A stretch of 64,000 nt of DNA from Polynucleobacter arcticus (GCF_013307205.1 NZ_CP028940.1:1967702-2031701), one strand, 5' to 3'. Numbered from the stretch's first letter, positions 8,476 through 18,248 are shown. Translations and numbers: made by a program. The notes: generated by a model from the sequence alone, not told the origin.

Positions 8476-9075
8476 TTACTCTGGACGAAACTCATCAAAG
8501 AAGTTTGAGTAGGCCTCTTCAGAAAAAAACTGTTTCGCATTCACTCTCGCGGGTGCAGTATGCAAAACTGAAAGTTGATAAATCCGAGCACCGCTATCTG
8601 GCGTGATTCTGGTGATCCAACGCACTCGCATAGACTGCTCTACTGCACCAGTAGATTTGAATTCTAGAAAATAATCTTTAGTTGATAGACGCTGACGATT
8701 AGCAGCTTGATAAGAAGCATCTAGAGCTGCTGCACTTTCAATATTCACGCCCGCCCTACCAAACAGGTTGCCCTGAAGTTGTTCCAACAATTTTGGCGCA
8801 AGCGTGATTTGATCTTTACTTAGTTGAATGGTGCTCACTGAATAAATATCATCATCGATTTTTACTGCTTCCAAGATTTGCGGAATTTCTTGGCTTTGAT
8901 ATGGGATTTTCCGCTCTATCTTTTCAGGCTTACCGGGAAATAATGCGCTGTAACCTTCCTGAGAAGACTGCACTGTACGCCAATCCAACTTGGGGCTGCA
9001 AGCAGAAAGCAGTAATGCAAACGCTAAAACTAACCCAAGCTTTTGGACTATTCGTTTAGACAACGCCTGCCTCAT
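8476..9075 (-). CDS. Predicted lipoprotein of unknown function, downstream of lipA
   Basis: The 199-residue protein starts [11 protein letters not shown], followed by a hydrophobic stretch and a lipobox, LLLSACSP, so it should be a lipid-anchored periplasmic or outer-membrane protein. The mature part opens with [23 protein letters not shown], resembling small conserved lipoproteins of Burkholderiales with no known role. A longer frame would run far back into lipA; the chosen ATG overlaps the lipA 3' end by 20 bases and is the last one before the signal. I do not recognise a function. Confidence 0.7.
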   Translation of the reverse strand: MRQALSKRIVQKLGLVLAFALLLSACSPKLDWRTVQSSQEGYSALFPGKPEKIERKIPYQSQEIPQILEAVKIDDDIYSVSTIQLSKDQITLAPKLLEQLQGNLFGRAGVNIESAAALDASYQAANRQRLSTKDYFLEFKSTGAVEQSMRVRWITRITPDSGARIYQLSVLHTAPARVNAKQFFSEEAYSNFFDEFRPE

Positions 9076-10075
9076 GCGCTTGCTGGTCAGCATGGTAGCT
9101 GGAGCGCACCATCGCGCCCACTGCAGCATGTGAGAAACCCATGGCATAGGCCTCCTCTTCGAAACGCTTAAACATATCGGGATGGACGTAGCGCTGAACT
9201 GGCAGATGATGTCCTGAAGGAGCCAAGTACTGGCCGATGGTCAACATGTCGATATTGTGCTCACGCATATCGCGCATGACCTCTAAAATCTCTTCATCCG
9301 TTTCACCCAAGCCAACCATCAAACCACTCTTAGTTGGAATATGCGGGAAGCGCTCTTTGAAGTCTTTTAATAACTTCAGAGAGTGGGCATAGTCCGCGCC
9401 AGGTCTAGCTTGTTTATATAAACGGGGGACTGTTTCCAGGTTATGGTTCATCACATCTGGTAAGCCTTGCGGCGCATGCTCAGAAAAAATATCCAAAGCT
9501 TTATCTAAACGACCCCGAAAATCTGGAACCAACACTTCAATGCGTGTATTAGGAGATAAGCCTCTTGATTGAGAAATACAATCTACATAATGCATGGCAC
9601 CACCATCACGTAAATCATCACGATCCACACTAGTGATCACCACATAATTTAATTTCAGAGCAGCAATGGTACGAGCTAAATTACCAGGCTCTTTTGTATC
9701 CAATGGATCTGGCCTGCCATGTCCCACGTCACAAAATGGACAACGACGCGTACATTTATCACCCATGATCATGAAGGTGGCCGTACCCTTGCCAAAACAT
9801 TCACCAATGTTAGGGCAGCTGGCTTCTTCGCACACAGTCACTAATTCATTTTCACGAAGGATCTTTTTAATTTCAGAAAAACGAGAGTTACCAGAAGCAG
9901 CTCGAACGCGAATCCAGTCCGGCTTCTTAAGCACTTGCTCTAAGGGCACAATTTTGATTGGAATACGCGCGGTCTTCTCGCTCGACTTTTGCTTGCGCGA
10001 AGCGTCGTAGTTGAGATCCTGACGACTATTAGTACTATTGGCTACGGAATCGAGGTCTAGCTTATTGGTGGTCAT
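9056..10075 (-). CDS. lipA: Lipoyl synthase
   Basis: LipA is a radical-SAM enzyme inserting two sulfurs into protein-bound octanoyl groups to make lipoyl cofactors. The 339-residue protein has the auxiliary-cluster cysteines C82, C87 and C93 ([12 protein letters not shown]) and the radical-SAM triad C108, C112 and C115 (CTRRCPFC). The conserved RSSYHA near the C-terminus supplies the serine ligand of the auxiliary cluster. It has a roughly 50-residue N-terminal extension rich in Ser, Asn and Lys. The start overlaps the lipB stop (ATGA), so LipB and LipA are translated as a unit. Confidence 0.96.
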   Translation of the reverse strand: MTTNKLDLDSVANSTNSRQDLNYDASRKQKSSEKTARIPIKIVPLEQVLKKPDWIRVRAASGNSRFSEIKKILRENELVTVCEEASCPNIGECFGKGTATFMIMGDKCTRRCPFCDVGHGRPDPLDTKEPGNLARTIAALKLNYVVITSVDRDDLRDGGAMHYVDCISQSRGLSPNTRIEVLVPDFRGRLDKALDIFSEHAPQGLPDVMNHNLETVPRLYKQARPGADYAHSLKLLKDFKERFPHIPTKSGLMVGLGETDEEILEVMRDMREHNIDMLTIGQYLAPSGHHLPVQRYVHPDMFKRFEEEAYAMGFSHAAVGAMVRSSYHADQQAHEAGVV

Positions 10076-10716
10076 GATGAAATCAGTTGCTTTTGCAAAT
10101 GCCCTAAGAGGGTTTGACTAATAATGTCTATATTGTCCTTGATCCCGAGGGATTGCATATCTACCGTCCTTAAGCCCTCATAACCACATGGGTGAATACG
10201 GGCAAAAGCCGCTAAATCCGTAGAAACATTCAAGGCAAGCCCATGATAGGAGCAGCCCTTAGAGACTTTGAGACCCAAAGCGGCAATCTTGGCACCCTGA
10301 TACTCCACCAAAGTCGAGACATTTTGAGCAACATAAATACCGGGCGCTCCAGGGAGCCTCTCTGCCGAAATATCAAAATCTGCCAGGGTATCGATCAGGG
10401 CCTGCTCAATTCGCGACACTAGCTCTTTTACGAATATTCCTAAACGCCTGAGATCCAACAAGAGGTAGATCACGATTTGCCCAGGGCCGTGATAAGTGAT
10501 CTCACCACCACGATCTACCTGCACCATCGGAATCTGACTACTAGGTGAATGCAAATTACCCGGATCTCCAGCAAGACCTAAAGTAAATACCGGGGGATGC
10601 TCAAGGATCCAGATCTCATCTGGAGTTTCACTATCTCGCTGCTGGGTAAAATCTCGCATTGCTTGATAGGTTGACTCGTAATCAGCAACACCCAAATGTT
10701 TTACTAAAAAGGACAT
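10072..10716 (-). CDS. lipB: Octanoyl-[ACP]:protein N-octanoyltransferase
   Basis: LipB moves the octanoyl group from acyl carrier protein to lipoyl domains, the step before LipA. The 214-residue protein has the block [22 protein letters not shown] near residues 68-89, catalytic Lys143 in [14 protein letters not shown], and nucleophile Cys177 in [12 protein letters not shown]. It begins 8 bases after the DUF493 gene, an order (ybeD-lipB-lipA) conserved from E. coli to betaproteobacteria. Confidence 0.95.
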   Translation of the reverse strand: MSFLVKHLGVADYESTYQAMRDFTQQRDSETPDEIWILEHPPVFTLGLAGDPGNLHSPSSQIPMVQVDRGGEITYHGPGQIVIYLLLDLRRLGIFVKELVSRIEQALIDTLADFDISAERLPGAPGIYVAQNVSTLVEYQGAKIAALGLKVSKGCSYHGLALNVSTDLAAFARIHPCGYEGLRTVDMQSLGIKDNIDIISQTLLGHLQKQLISS

Positions 10717-10724
10717 GAACGATT

Positions 10725-10994
10725 CTAGAGAACAACACTAACCAAAGGATGTGTTGATAGGGTGCGATATAACTCATCTAACTGTTCACGGCTCGTTGCA
10801 GTAATAGGCAAAGTGATGCCTAAATAATTGCCATCCTTTGATGGACGTTGCTCAACCTTACTCTCATCGAATGTAGGATCAAATTGGCGAGCGATATGCA
10901 AAATTGCAGGTAGATATTCTGGATTCGTTTTACCCATCACCTTAATCGGAAACTCGGATGGATATTCAATAAGGGATTTCTGCTCTTCAGTCAT
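10725..10994 (-). CDS. DUF493 (YbeD) family protein
   Basis: The 89-residue protein matches the YbeD/DUF493 family: [27 protein letters not shown]-type opening and a C-terminal ACT-like fold with HPLVSVVL. The E. coli homologue also sits before lipB; its fold suggests a small-molecule or regulatory role, but no function is established. The upstream 60 bases are extremely A/T-rich, with two tandem copies of an 11-base unit (cttgatttttt on the plus strand, 11020-11041), and no clear ribosome binding site precedes the ATG. Confidence 0.85.
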   Translation of the reverse strand: MTEEQKSLIEYPSEFPIKVMGKTNPEYLPAILHIARQFDPTFDESKVEQRPSKDGNYLGITLPITATSREQLDELYRTLSTHPLVSVVL

Positions 10995-11054
10995 GATGAT
11001 AAATTTTTCTTTCTTTTTTCTTGATTTTTTCTTGATTTTTTCTTTACTCTTGCT

Positions 11055-11771
11055 TTATGGATTGCGATGATCCGGCATGCCCAACCAAGCGCCAGTGATG
11101 ATGTTCCGAATGCAATGTAAACGTCGATGGAAAAAATGATCCGCCCCTGGCACGACTTGAACAGTTAACTCTTGAGGTCGCGCCCAATCCAAAACATCGA
11201 GCAAGGGAATGGTTTCATCCACTTCCCCATGGATCAAAATCGTATCTGCTGGTACGGGTGCCAATGTCCACTTACCCGCTGCACTGCCCACCATCACTAA
11301 GCGTTCAGCAGGACGGCCGAGATCCGCCAATCGTTGCACTAAATGAGTACCAACAAAACTGCCAAATGAAAAACCGGAAACCACTACAGGTAAAGTATTC
11401 GCAGCTTGCATCCACGCTTGATCTGATGTTGCCTCGAATTGATTCCAGCTTGATGGGGTACGCATCCAATCAGTGACATGTAGTAAGTCTTCCATTTCAC
11501 CAACACCATGATCATGCACGCCCGCAGTAGCACCTACGCCACGAAAGTTTGGTCGCACACTGACATAACCCAGTTGGTTGAATGCGCGCGCCATTGTTTG
11601 CGCAACCTTGTTGTCCATTGTTCCACCCATGAGGGGATGGGGGTGAGCTACTAAAGCTAAGCCTCTCACCGAGAAGTCTGGATTACTTTTTAATTCATCG
11701 GGAAGATCGATAGACATTTCAATTTGTCCTACGACACCCTCAATATGAATTATTTTTGTACGGCTATTCAT
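11055..11771 (-). CDS. Alpha/beta hydrolase (COG2945-like)
   Basis: The 238-residue cytosolic protein has an alpha/beta-hydrolase fold. The nucleophile elbow is GFSFGSF near the middle, the acid is probably the Asp in HGEVDETIPLLDVLDW, and the base is His in GADHFFHRRL. HPHPLMGGTMDNKVAQTMARAF is the oxyanion-side block shared by this family. The substrate is unknown. It follows the 2Fe-2S protein gene by 24 bases in a minus-strand run beginning with the VanZ gene. Confidence 0.85.
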   Translation of the reverse strand: MNSRTKIIHIEGVVGQIEMSIDLPDELKSNPDFSVRGLALVAHPHPLMGGTMDNKVAQTMARAFNQLGYVSVRPNFRGVGATAGVHDHGVGEMEDLLHVTDWMRTPSSWNQFEATSDQAWMQAANTLPVVVSGFSFGSFVGTHLVQRLADLGRPAERLVMVGSAAGKWTLAPVPADTILIHGEVDETIPLLDVLDWARPQELTVQVVPGADHFFHRRLHCIRNIITGAWLGMPDHRNP

Positions 11772-11795
11772 GAAGTGGACTTTCTCAAATCTTTC

Positions 11796-12104
11796 TTATG
11801 CTAACTGCAGACGCTCTACTGGACGTCCCTGTATTAAGTGCGATTGAATGATTTCCTCAATGTCTTCGGTATCAATAAAGGTATACCAAATGCCCTCTGG
11901 ATAAATGACCATCACCGGGCCATCAGCGCAACGATCTAAACATCCCGCCTTATTGATGCGAATTTTTCCAGGGCCATTTAATTTCAACTCTTTGACTCGA
12001 TTCTTAGCGTAATCAAATAATGCAAATGCATTGTGGCGATCACAACAATCTTCGCCATTACTACGCTGGTTTAGGCAGAAAAAAACATGGTGTTTAAAAC
12101 TCAT
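11796..12104 (-). CDS. (2Fe-2S) ferredoxin domain protein, thioredoxin-like
   Basis: The 102-residue protein has a thioredoxin-like 2Fe-2S ferredoxin fold, as in NuoE C-terminal domains and stand-alone bacterial ferredoxins. Cluster ligands are probably the cysteines in FFCLNQR, EDCC and AGCLDRC. The block GKIRINKAGCLDRCADGPVMVIYPEG is strongly conserved in this group. I chose the ATG giving MSFKHHVF; a TTG four codons upstream is less likely. The electron-transfer partner is unknown. It follows the VanZ gene by 12 bases. Confidence 0.85.
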   Translation of the reverse strand: MSFKHHVFFCLNQRSNGEDCCDRHNAFALFDYAKNRVKELKLNGPGKIRINKAGCLDRCADGPVMVIYPEGIWYTFIDTEDIEEIIQSHLIQGRPVERLQLA

Positions 12105-12116
12105 ATGCAATCTCAA

Positions 12117-13211
12117 TTAAGGTTTTAAATTAAAGGTTGACTTATTTCGAAGCACCCAAAATAAAGCTAATGGCAACCATACCACTGAAACCCACTGCAT
12201 TAATTCATTAAAGTGCAATAGCCGACCTTGGTGCCAGTGTCGTAAGGTCAGGATGAAGTAGGGATTATCCGGCAATAGATTAATTGCAATGGTGGCACTG
12301 ACCAAACAAACGAGTGCAAGCCAGGCCTTACTGATGCCGGGAAGAGAAAGTGCCCATCTCAGCAGCAAACTTCCCACTAACATTCCCCAAGCTGCTCCAG
12401 CTGTAAGCCAAAGCAAACTAAATTCTGCCCCAAATTGCAATGCTGTAAAGGCAATCTTCACTAAAACAGTGAAGCAAAGTAGGCTATTTAAGATTTTCCA
12501 CTGGGGCGCTTTCACTCGCATCCCCAAGGACAGCAAGAGTCCTGCACCAAGCCAACACATCGCAGTAATGATGGACTCCTGGATGACATGGTTCACCACC
12601 ATCGTCCCCCAGTCGACTGAGGCAAAAATAGCGTGTCCCCACACTCCCGTACCCAGCCAAGAGCTCTGAGGGTAAATCTGAGACCATGGGAACAGCAAAA
12701 ACAATGCGCATGCAGCCCAGTTCAAGCCAAACCACTGATCAAATCGACGTCGGATAGCGCTCCCAGAGAGCCACTGGGGACCCAAGGGGATAGCTAACAA
12801 TCCACCTAACAAGCCGCCCAGCATATTGGCCCACAAGTCCATCTGGCTTGGTATCCGGGTTGGTAGCCAAGTTTGTAAGGATTCCACACTAAAGGCCAAT
12901 ATGGCACTGAAGCTCAACGCGATACCGAGGGCAAGAAAGTTATGCCAACGGGGATAGCAGGCAAAGACCAATAAAAATCCTAAGGGGATATAAGCCAAAA
13001 TATTGACCGAGACATCAAAAAGGGTAATAAAGCGCGGCAAAGGGGCATCTAACCAAGCCCAAGCAGCAATCCCATTCTGGAAGTTGAAATCAAAGGGATT
13101 TAGGCTGACATAAACAATTAATAGCGCATAACTCAAGCTAATAGCCCTGGCCAAAGGCATAGCCTGGAGTGGCCAAACAAACTTCCGAGGGCGCTGATCT
13201 TCGTGACGCAT
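12117..13211 (-). CDS. VanZ-family integral membrane protein
   Basis: The 364-residue protein is strongly hydrophobic with about nine predicted membrane segments. The first third carries the VanZ-like signature: LSLNPFDF-type loop after the first segment, VSVNILAYIPLGFLLV, then ESLQTWLPTRIPSQMDLWANMLGGLLGG. VanZ in enterococci gives low-level teicoplanin resistance, but in Gram-negative bacteria these proteins have no known role. The protein is more than twice the length of VanZ itself, the extra part being additional membrane helices. It heads the minus-strand run to lipA and is divergent from birA. Confidence 0.75.
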   Translation of the reverse strand: MRHEDQRPRKFVWPLQAMPLARAISLSYALLIVYVSLNPFDFNFQNGIAAWAWLDAPLPRFITLFDVSVNILAYIPLGFLLVFACYPRWHNFLALGIALSFSAILAFSVESLQTWLPTRIPSQMDLWANMLGGLLGGLLAIPLGPQWLSGSAIRRRFDQWFGLNWAACALFLLFPWSQIYPQSSWLGTGVWGHAIFASVDWGTMVVNHVIQESIITAMCWLGAGLLLSLGMRVKAPQWKILNSLLCFTVLVKIAFTALQFGAEFSLLWLTAGAAWGMLVGSLLLRWALSLPGISKAWLALVCLVSATIAINLLPDNPYFILTLRHWHQGRLLHFNELMQWVSVVWLPLALFWVLRNKSTFNLKP

Positions 13212-13257
13212 CCCATCATTCTAGGTCAGCTAGGTCAGATCTTTCTACAATGGGGAA

Positions 13258-14058
13258 ATGAGCCCGAATTGCATCCTAGAGCGCGTCGCCACTACTAAAT
13301 CTACTAATGACGATTTATTGGCACGTTGGCGTGCTGGGGAATTGATAGATCCTGTTGCGCGTATTGCGCGTGAGCAGACTGCGGGCAAGGGTAGAGCTGG
13401 GAGGGTTTGGCTGTCAAACCCCGAAGACACCCTATGCTTCTCGCTCGCCCACCCTTTCTACAAAAGCCCAAACGAGCTGAGCGGCCTTAGCCTAGTCATT
13501 GGCTTAGCGGTCATTGCCGGAATTGCGGCAGCACTTGGCATCAGCGAGACAGCACTACATCGACAAGGTTTGCGGCTAAAGTGGCCGAACGATTTGCTCA
13601 TTAACAGTGCCAAGCTTGGTGGCATTCTGATTGAAGGAGGTCAGGCCAACCCAAGCTCGCCCACTTGGCTGGTGATGGGTCTTGGCCTTAATTTGCGCAA
13701 TGTAAATATCATTAAACAGCATTTAGGAGCGAATGCATCTCTCGAAGCAGCTGCCCTCGATCAACTGATGCCCAATCAAATGACGGCTCCTGATACGGAG
13801 TTTATTTGGCTAAAACTGATCGAGTCATTTGAGAGCCATATTGCGCAATTTACTCAGCATGGTTTTGGCCACTTTCAACATCGTTGGAAACAATGGGATG
13901 CTTATGATGGGCTAGCTGTTTATATTTCTGGGGCAGGCAAAGAACCCATCAGCGGAATTGCTTCTGGAGTGAATGACACTGGCGCCCTTCTCCTCAATCA
14001 AAATAACAAAACTATTGCCATCCATGCAGGCGACATTTCTTTACGAGTGCAATCATGA
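13258..14058 (+). CDS. birA: Biotin--[acetyl-CoA-carboxylase] ligase (no DNA-binding domain)
   Basis: BirA makes biotinyl-AMP and transfers biotin to the acetyl-CoA carboxylase carrier protein. The 266-residue protein starts close to the catalytic domain (TKSTNDDLL) and so lacks the N-terminal helix-turn-helix of the E. coli repressor form. The biotin/ATP loop is EQTAGKGRAGRVWLS near residue 40, followed by KWPNDLLINSAKLGGILIE. The C-terminal SH3-like domain is present. An earlier ATG 8 bases upstream is closed at once by a stop. The stop overlaps the coaX start (ATGA). Confidence 0.92.
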   Translation: MSPNCILERVATTKSTNDDLLARWRAGELIDPVARIAREQTAGKGRAGRVWLSNPEDTLCFSLAHPFYKSPNELSGLSLVIGLAVIAGIAAALGISETALHRQGLRLKWPNDLLINSAKLGGILIEGGQANPSSPTWLVMGLGLNLRNVNIIKQHLGANASLEAAALDQLMPNQMTAPDTEFIWLKLIESFESHIAQFTQHGFGHFQHRWKQWDAYDGLAVYISGAGKEPISGIASGVNDTGALLLNQNNKTIAIHAGDISLRVQS

Positions 14059-14876
14059 GTCTCTATTTAGTATTTGATATTGGTAATACCCGTCTCAAAT
14101 GGGCTGCTGTTGAATCTACACAAAACATTGCGGACCGCAATAAGAAATTGTGGGCCTACTCTGGATCTATTAGCAATCAATCCTTCCAATCTCCCGAGTT
14201 GCGCGTAGAGCTATCGGATTACATTTCTAAAACGATGCCAAAGCCCGATGCGATTGGATTTTGCTGTGTAGCTGGTGATACTGCTATTCAAAATCTGCGG
14301 AGTCTTTTTCCACAGTGGCAAGACCTGAATTGGAAGCAACTCACCGGTGACAGTCCCTATGAAGGCCTTCGCACGCTCTATGAAGATCCAAGTCAGCTCG
14401 GTGCAGATCGTTGGGCTGGCGTGATTGGCGCAAGAGCGCTCTCAAGCACCAACACACTGATTATTAATGCCGGGACAGCCACCACCATTGATCTATTGGG
14501 TGGCAATGGCGTTCATTATGGTGGCTGGATTCTGCCAGGACTGAACTTGATGCAAGAAAGTCTCTCAAGCAATACGGCCCAACTTCCATTAGCAGTTCGT
14601 TCCAGTACCACAGCAGCGCAAGCAAGCTTTGGAATGAATACCAACGGGGCAATGACTGGTGGTTGTGATGCGGCGCAAATGGGGGCAATATTGCGCGCAG
14701 CTTATTTAGCCAAAGCAATGAACCATCCTGTTGAACGAATTTGGCTTGATGGTGGCAACGCTAAAATTTTAGCGAATGAGATCAAGCAATTTCCAGAATT
14801 AGCTGCGCTTCCGGTCGAGCCTATTGAGGGCTTAGTGTTACGAGGCCTCTGGGCTTGGCTTCTACAAAATCTCTAA
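14055..14876 (+). CDS. coaX: Type III pantothenate kinase
   Basis: CoaX phosphorylates pantothenate, the first step of coenzyme A synthesis. The 273-residue ASKHA-fold protein opens with LVFDIGNTRLKWA (phosphate loop), and has GADRWAGVIGA and INAGTATTIDLLG in the middle, with a C-terminal LDGGNAK motif. It is translated with birA through a 4-base overlap, a pairing common in Betaproteobacteria. The single gene would supply this activity if no CoaA is present elsewhere. Confidence 0.94.
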   Translation: MSLYLVFDIGNTRLKWAAVESTQNIADRNKKLWAYSGSISNQSFQSPELRVELSDYISKTMPKPDAIGFCCVAGDTAIQNLRSLFPQWQDLNWKQLTGDSPYEGLRTLYEDPSQLGADRWAGVIGARALSSTNTLIINAGTATTIDLLGGNGVHYGGWILPGLNLMQESLSSNTAQLPLAVRSSTTAAQASFGMNTNGAMTGGCDAAQMGAILRAAYLAKAMNHPVERIWLDGGNAKILANEIKQFPELAALPVEPIEGLVLRGLWAWLLQNL

Positions 14877-14913
14877 GGAAATATCCCCATCTTTATTCGT
14901 GCCACTTGAGTAT

Positions 14914-15405
14914 TTAGCTGGTTCGGATCTTACCTAAAAGCGTCGTTGTAGAGCGCTCATATAAAAATGGGATGGCGATTGCTTTGCCACCCCAAGTCTT
15001 GACTAGACGCGTCTCTTCCAAGGTATCGATTTCATAATCACCGCCCTTAACGTAAATATCTGGACGAATTTTGGTAATCAGGTTCACCGGGGTCTGTTCA
15101 GTAAACAGCACCACCAAATCAACACTTGCCAGTGCAGCCAATAAAGCCTGGCGGTCCGCCTCTGTATTAATAGGGCGATCATCCCCTTTTCCCAACATCT
15201 TGACTGAGGTATCAGCGTTCACCCCAACTACCAGGCTAGCCCCCAGCTCTCGGGCTTGAGCCAAATAGCTAGCATGCCCACGATGCAGAATATCAAAGAC
15301 GCCATTAGTGAACACAAGCGGTCTTGGAAGTGCCGCAATACGAGCATCTAATGCTGATGGGGGGCACACTTTGGACTCAAATGAGGGTAACGGTAAAGAG
15401 GTCAT
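14914..15405 (-). CDS. rfaE2: D-glycero-beta-D-manno-heptose 1-phosphate adenylyltransferase
   Basis: This enzyme makes ADP-heptose for the inner core of lipopolysaccharide. The 163-residue protein is the stand-alone nucleotidyltransferase half of the HldE bifunctional enzyme. The HxGH motif lies in VFTNGVFDILHRGHASYL, and the C-terminal half has IRPDIYVKGGDYEIDTLEE. Betaproteobacteria normally carry the kinase half (rfaE1/hldA) as a separate gene; it is not in this window. The gene is convergent with coaX and divergent from the peroxidase operon. Confidence 0.93.
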   Translation of the reverse strand: MTSLPLPSFESKVCPPSALDARIAALPRPLVFTNGVFDILHRGHASYLAQARELGASLVVGVNADTSVKMLGKGDDRPINTEADRQALLAALASVDLVVLFTEQTPVNLITKIRPDIYVKGGDYEIDTLEETRLVKTWGGKAIAIPFLYERSTTTLLGKIRTS

Positions 15406-15495
15406 AACGTCATATTAATGGCATTGAGATAGACCCGACGATATTTGCGAGAATGTCTTAGACTTGGGTATTCCGGCATAAGCAAAAGGCTCTAA

Positions 15496-16074
15496 ATGAT
15501 TCGAAGTTTGACGCGGCACTTATTGGCACTGTTTTTGCTAGTACTGGCTATGCAATTGGCGGAGGCAGCCCCCGCAGCATCCTCGAGCTGTAGCCCCCTT
15601 TTGTCACACAGCTTTCCAAGGTTACAGGATGAGGTGCCACAGAACCTATGCCAATATCAAGGTAAGGTAATCTTGGTAGTAAACACGGCGAGCTTTTGTG
15701 GATTCACTAGCCAATATGACGGCTTAGAGAAGCTATATGCCAAATATAAAGATCGTGGCCTCGTTGTGCTCGGCTTCCCATCAAATGATTTTGGGCAACA
15801 AGAGCCTGGGAGCAATAAAGAAATTGCTGACTTTTGTAAAAATACTTATGACGTGAAGTTCCCTATGTTCGCCAAGAGCGCAGTTAGCGGAAAAAATCCG
15901 AATCCCTTATTTAAGATGCTGATTGCCAAAACTGGTACGACACCTAAATGGAATTTTTATAAATACCTGATTGATCGCAACGGTAATGTCATAGATGCGT
16001 TTGGCAGCATGACTAAACCTACCAGTACCAGCATTACTGGCGAGATAGAAAAACTTCTTGGAGAAAAAATTTAG
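15496..16074 (+). CDS. Exported glutathione peroxidase
   Basis: The 192-residue thiol peroxidase has an N-terminal signal (LLALFLLVLAMQLAEA) before the conserved domain. The peroxidatic residue is Cys68 in NTASFCGFTSQY, so it is a cysteine, not a selenocysteine enzyme. The partner residues are in FPSNDFGQQEPGS and WNFYKYLID. Most such bacterial enzymes use thioredoxin more than glutathione. The signal points to a periplasmic site, unusual for the family in this genus-type genome. It leads a five-gene run; the next gene starts within its stop codon. Confidence 0.9.
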   Translation: MIRSLTRHLLALFLLVLAMQLAEAAPAASSSCSPLLSHSFPRLQDEVPQNLCQYQGKVILVVNTASFCGFTSQYDGLEKLYAKYKDRGLVVLGFPSNDFGQQEPGSNKEIADFCKNTYDVKFPMFAKSAVSGKNPNPLFKMLIAKTGTTPKWNFYKYLIDRNGNVIDAFGSMTKPTSTSITGEIEKLLGEKI

Positions 16075-17459
16075 TGAGTAAGAAAAAAGTTGCCATTATT
16101 GGCGCTGGAATATCTGGCCTCGGTTGTGCCTACGCCTTAAGACAGCATCCCGATTTAGATATCACCATATTTGAGGGCGGCAATCATATTGGCGGTCATA
16201 GCAATACAGTAGATCTCTCCCTAGAAACACCTCAGGGCAAGATTACTCATGGTGTGGATACGGGGTTTTTAGTTTTTAATCGCAAAACCTATCCTCGCTT
16301 GGTTCGGCTATTTGAAGAGATCCAAGTTCCGATTGCGCCTTCAGAGATGTCATTTTCAGTATCCATTGATACCAGTGAAAAAACGGGGGGCGCCAAGAAA
16401 ATTGAATGGGCAGGCAATGATCTCAATTCTTTCTTTGGACAAAGATCAAACTTGTTTTCACCCTCCTTTTGGAGAATGGCCTATGACATCTTGCGCTTTA
16501 ACCGTCTCGCTACTCAACTAGCTGAGGAGCAGATTACCGCTAAACTGGAATACTCTGAGCCAGATGAGCGCATTAAAGACTTTCTGGAGCGTAACCGCTT
16601 TAGCAACAGCTTTAAAGAAAACTATTTCTTGCCGATGATTGGCGCAATCTGGTCATGCTCAGTAGAGCAGATGCTAGAGTTTCCAATTCAGACTATGGTG
16701 CGCTTCTGTCATAACCATGGTCTTTTGCAAATTCAGAATCGCCCTCAATGGCTCACCGTCAAAGGCGGATCCCGAGAGTATGTAAAGTTACTAGTGGCAG
16801 CCCTGGAAAAACATCAAGTTAAAGTCTTGCGTGAATCCGTGATTCGGGTCAATGCGAGCCAAACCAAACAAGCTCTAGCCGAAGTCATCACAGCCTCTGG
16901 CTCTCATTGGTTTGATGAAGTAGTTATGGCATGCCATAGTGATCAGACTTTAAATTTAGTTCACGGCATCACGCAAGATGCCCGTAATATTTTGGCATCA
17001 GTACCCTATCAACAGAACCGTGCAATTTTACATACCGATACCGATTTCTTACCGGCTAACGAGCGCTGCTGGGCTGCATGGAACTACACAGCGAAGTCTG
17101 GTGCCACCCCTACCGCACAGCAACATGTGAGCGTCAATTATTTAATTAATCGTTTACAACCCTTACCTAAAGAGCTGCAGCAGACACAAATTATTGTCAG
17201 CCTCAACCCACTCACGAATCCCAAGCAACACCTAGTGCATCAAGAAATTCATTACGCTCACCCCGTTTTTGATATGCGCGCTGTACAGGCACAGAAAGAG
17301 CTACCCCTCATTCAGGGCAACTCTTCTATTTGGTATTGCGGAGCATGGACAGGCTTTGGCTTTCATGAGGATGGTCTGCGCTCTGGTGAGCTAGTGGCAA
17401 AGGATCTGATGGAAAGCATCTCTCATCGAATTCAACTGAACTCCACCCAGCATATTTAA
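16074..17459 (+). CDS. FAD-dependent amine-oxidase-like oxidoreductase (COG2907)
   Basis: The 461-residue flavoprotein begins with GTG overlapping the peroxidase stop by one base. KVAIIGAGISGLGCAYAL is the dinucleotide-binding site and IFEGGNHIGGHSNTVDL the second FAD motif. The C-terminal FAD segment is YCGAWTGFGFHEDGLRSGELVA. Members of this group occur beside DUF1365 and CFA-synthase-like genes in many Proteobacteria, and are proposed to oxidise or desaturate membrane fatty acyl chains; related gene sets belong to singlet-oxygen responses and furan fatty acid synthesis in Rhodobacter. The exact reaction here is not known. Confidence 0.85.
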   Translation: MSKKKVAIIGAGISGLGCAYALRQHPDLDITIFEGGNHIGGHSNTVDLSLETPQGKITHGVDTGFLVFNRKTYPRLVRLFEEIQVPIAPSEMSFSVSIDTSEKTGGAKKIEWAGNDLNSFFGQRSNLFSPSFWRMAYDILRFNRLATQLAEEQITAKLEYSEPDERIKDFLERNRFSNSFKENYFLPMIGAIWSCSVEQMLEFPIQTMVRFCHNHGLLQIQNRPQWLTVKGGSREYVKLLVAALEKHQVKVLRESVIRVNASQTKQALAEVITASGSHWFDEVVMACHSDQTLNLVHGITQDARNILASVPYQQNRAILHTDTDFLPANERCWAAWNYTAKSGATPTAQQHVSVNYLINRLQPLPKELQQTQIIVSLNPLTNPKQHLVHQEIHYAHPVFDMRAVQAQKELPLIQGNSSIWYCGAWTGFGFHEDGLRSGELVAKDLMESISHRIQLNSTQHI

Positions 17460-17462
17460 TAA

Positions 17463-18248
17463 ATGAATTTGCCAACAATCAATTTTGGAGCGGTACAGCA
17501 TCAGCGTTTTCGCCCTGCCCAAAATCGGTTTGGTTATGGTGTGTTTACAGTATCCATTCCAATGCGCACACGCAAAGCAGACAATACTTTGCTGAGTAAG
17601 CATGGTTTAAGAGACAATCAATTTGGATTGTTTTCCTTCTTTGATCAAGATCACGGAACAGGAAATACCGATAGTCTTGCTTGGATCGAAAAGATACTTC
17701 AAGAGAACTGTATTGAGGGTGTTGATGGTGAAATTTGGCTTCAAACCTTCCCGCGAGTGCTTGGCTATGTCTTTAATCCGGTGAGTTTTTGGATCTGCCA
17801 TAGAGCTGATGGACAAGTGCAAGCGGTACTTGCTGAAGTCAATAACACCTTTGGTGAGCGTCACTGCTACTTACTACATCATGATTCAGGTGCAGCACTC
17901 AAATCTGGAGAGACTCTCATTAGCAAAAAAGTATTTCATGTCTCACCCTTCTGCGATGTGCGTGGAGAGTATCACTTCCGCTTCTTATTTCCCCAGGACA
18001 GCAACTCCAAACGAAATATCGTTTGTCGGATCGAACTCCACGAAGATGGCGCCCCTTTGATCAATACCAGTGTCAGCGGCTTAGCTGAGCCACTGAGAAA
18101 AAGCGTCCTTTACCTTGCATTTCTTCGCTACCCGCTGATGAGTCTCGGAGTCATTGGTAGAATCCATTGGCAAGCATTGAAATTGTGGCTGAAAGGTGTA
18201 CCCTTTCACTCAAAACCTAAACCACCAGAACTTGAAGTTACTCGATGA
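17463..18248 (+). CDS. DUF1365 domain-containing protein
   Basis: The 261-residue protein matches DUF1365: an N-terminal VQHQRFRPAQNRFGYGVFT, then PRVLGYVFNPVSFWICHRADGQVQAVLAEVNNTFGERH (conserved core, given in parts: FNPVSFW, AEVNNTFGERHCYLL), and a C-terminal MSLGVIGRIHWQALKLWLKGV helix. No biochemical function is established, but the family almost always accompanies a flavoprotein and CFA-synthase-like methyltransferase. It lies 3 bases after the former and overlaps the latter by 4, so the proteins probably act together on lipids. Confidence 0.88.
   Translation: MNLPTINFGAVQHQRFRPAQNRFGYGVFTVSIPMRTRKADNTLLSKHGLRDNQFGLFSFFDQDHGTGNTDSLAWIEKILQENCIEGVDGEIWLQTFPRVLGYVFNPVSFWICHRADGQVQAVLAEVNNTFGERHCYLLHHDSGAALKSGETLISKKVFHVSPFCDVRGEYHFRFLFPQDSNSKRNIVCRIELHEDGAPLINTSVSGLAEPLRKSVLYLAFLRYPLMSLGVIGRIHWQALKLWLKGVPFHSKPKPPELEVTR

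Noticed and set aside
11020-11041. Tandem 11-base repeat (cttgatttttt twice) as a regulatory element
   Set aside because: Only two copies in a very T-rich stretch between genes; replication slippage explains it.
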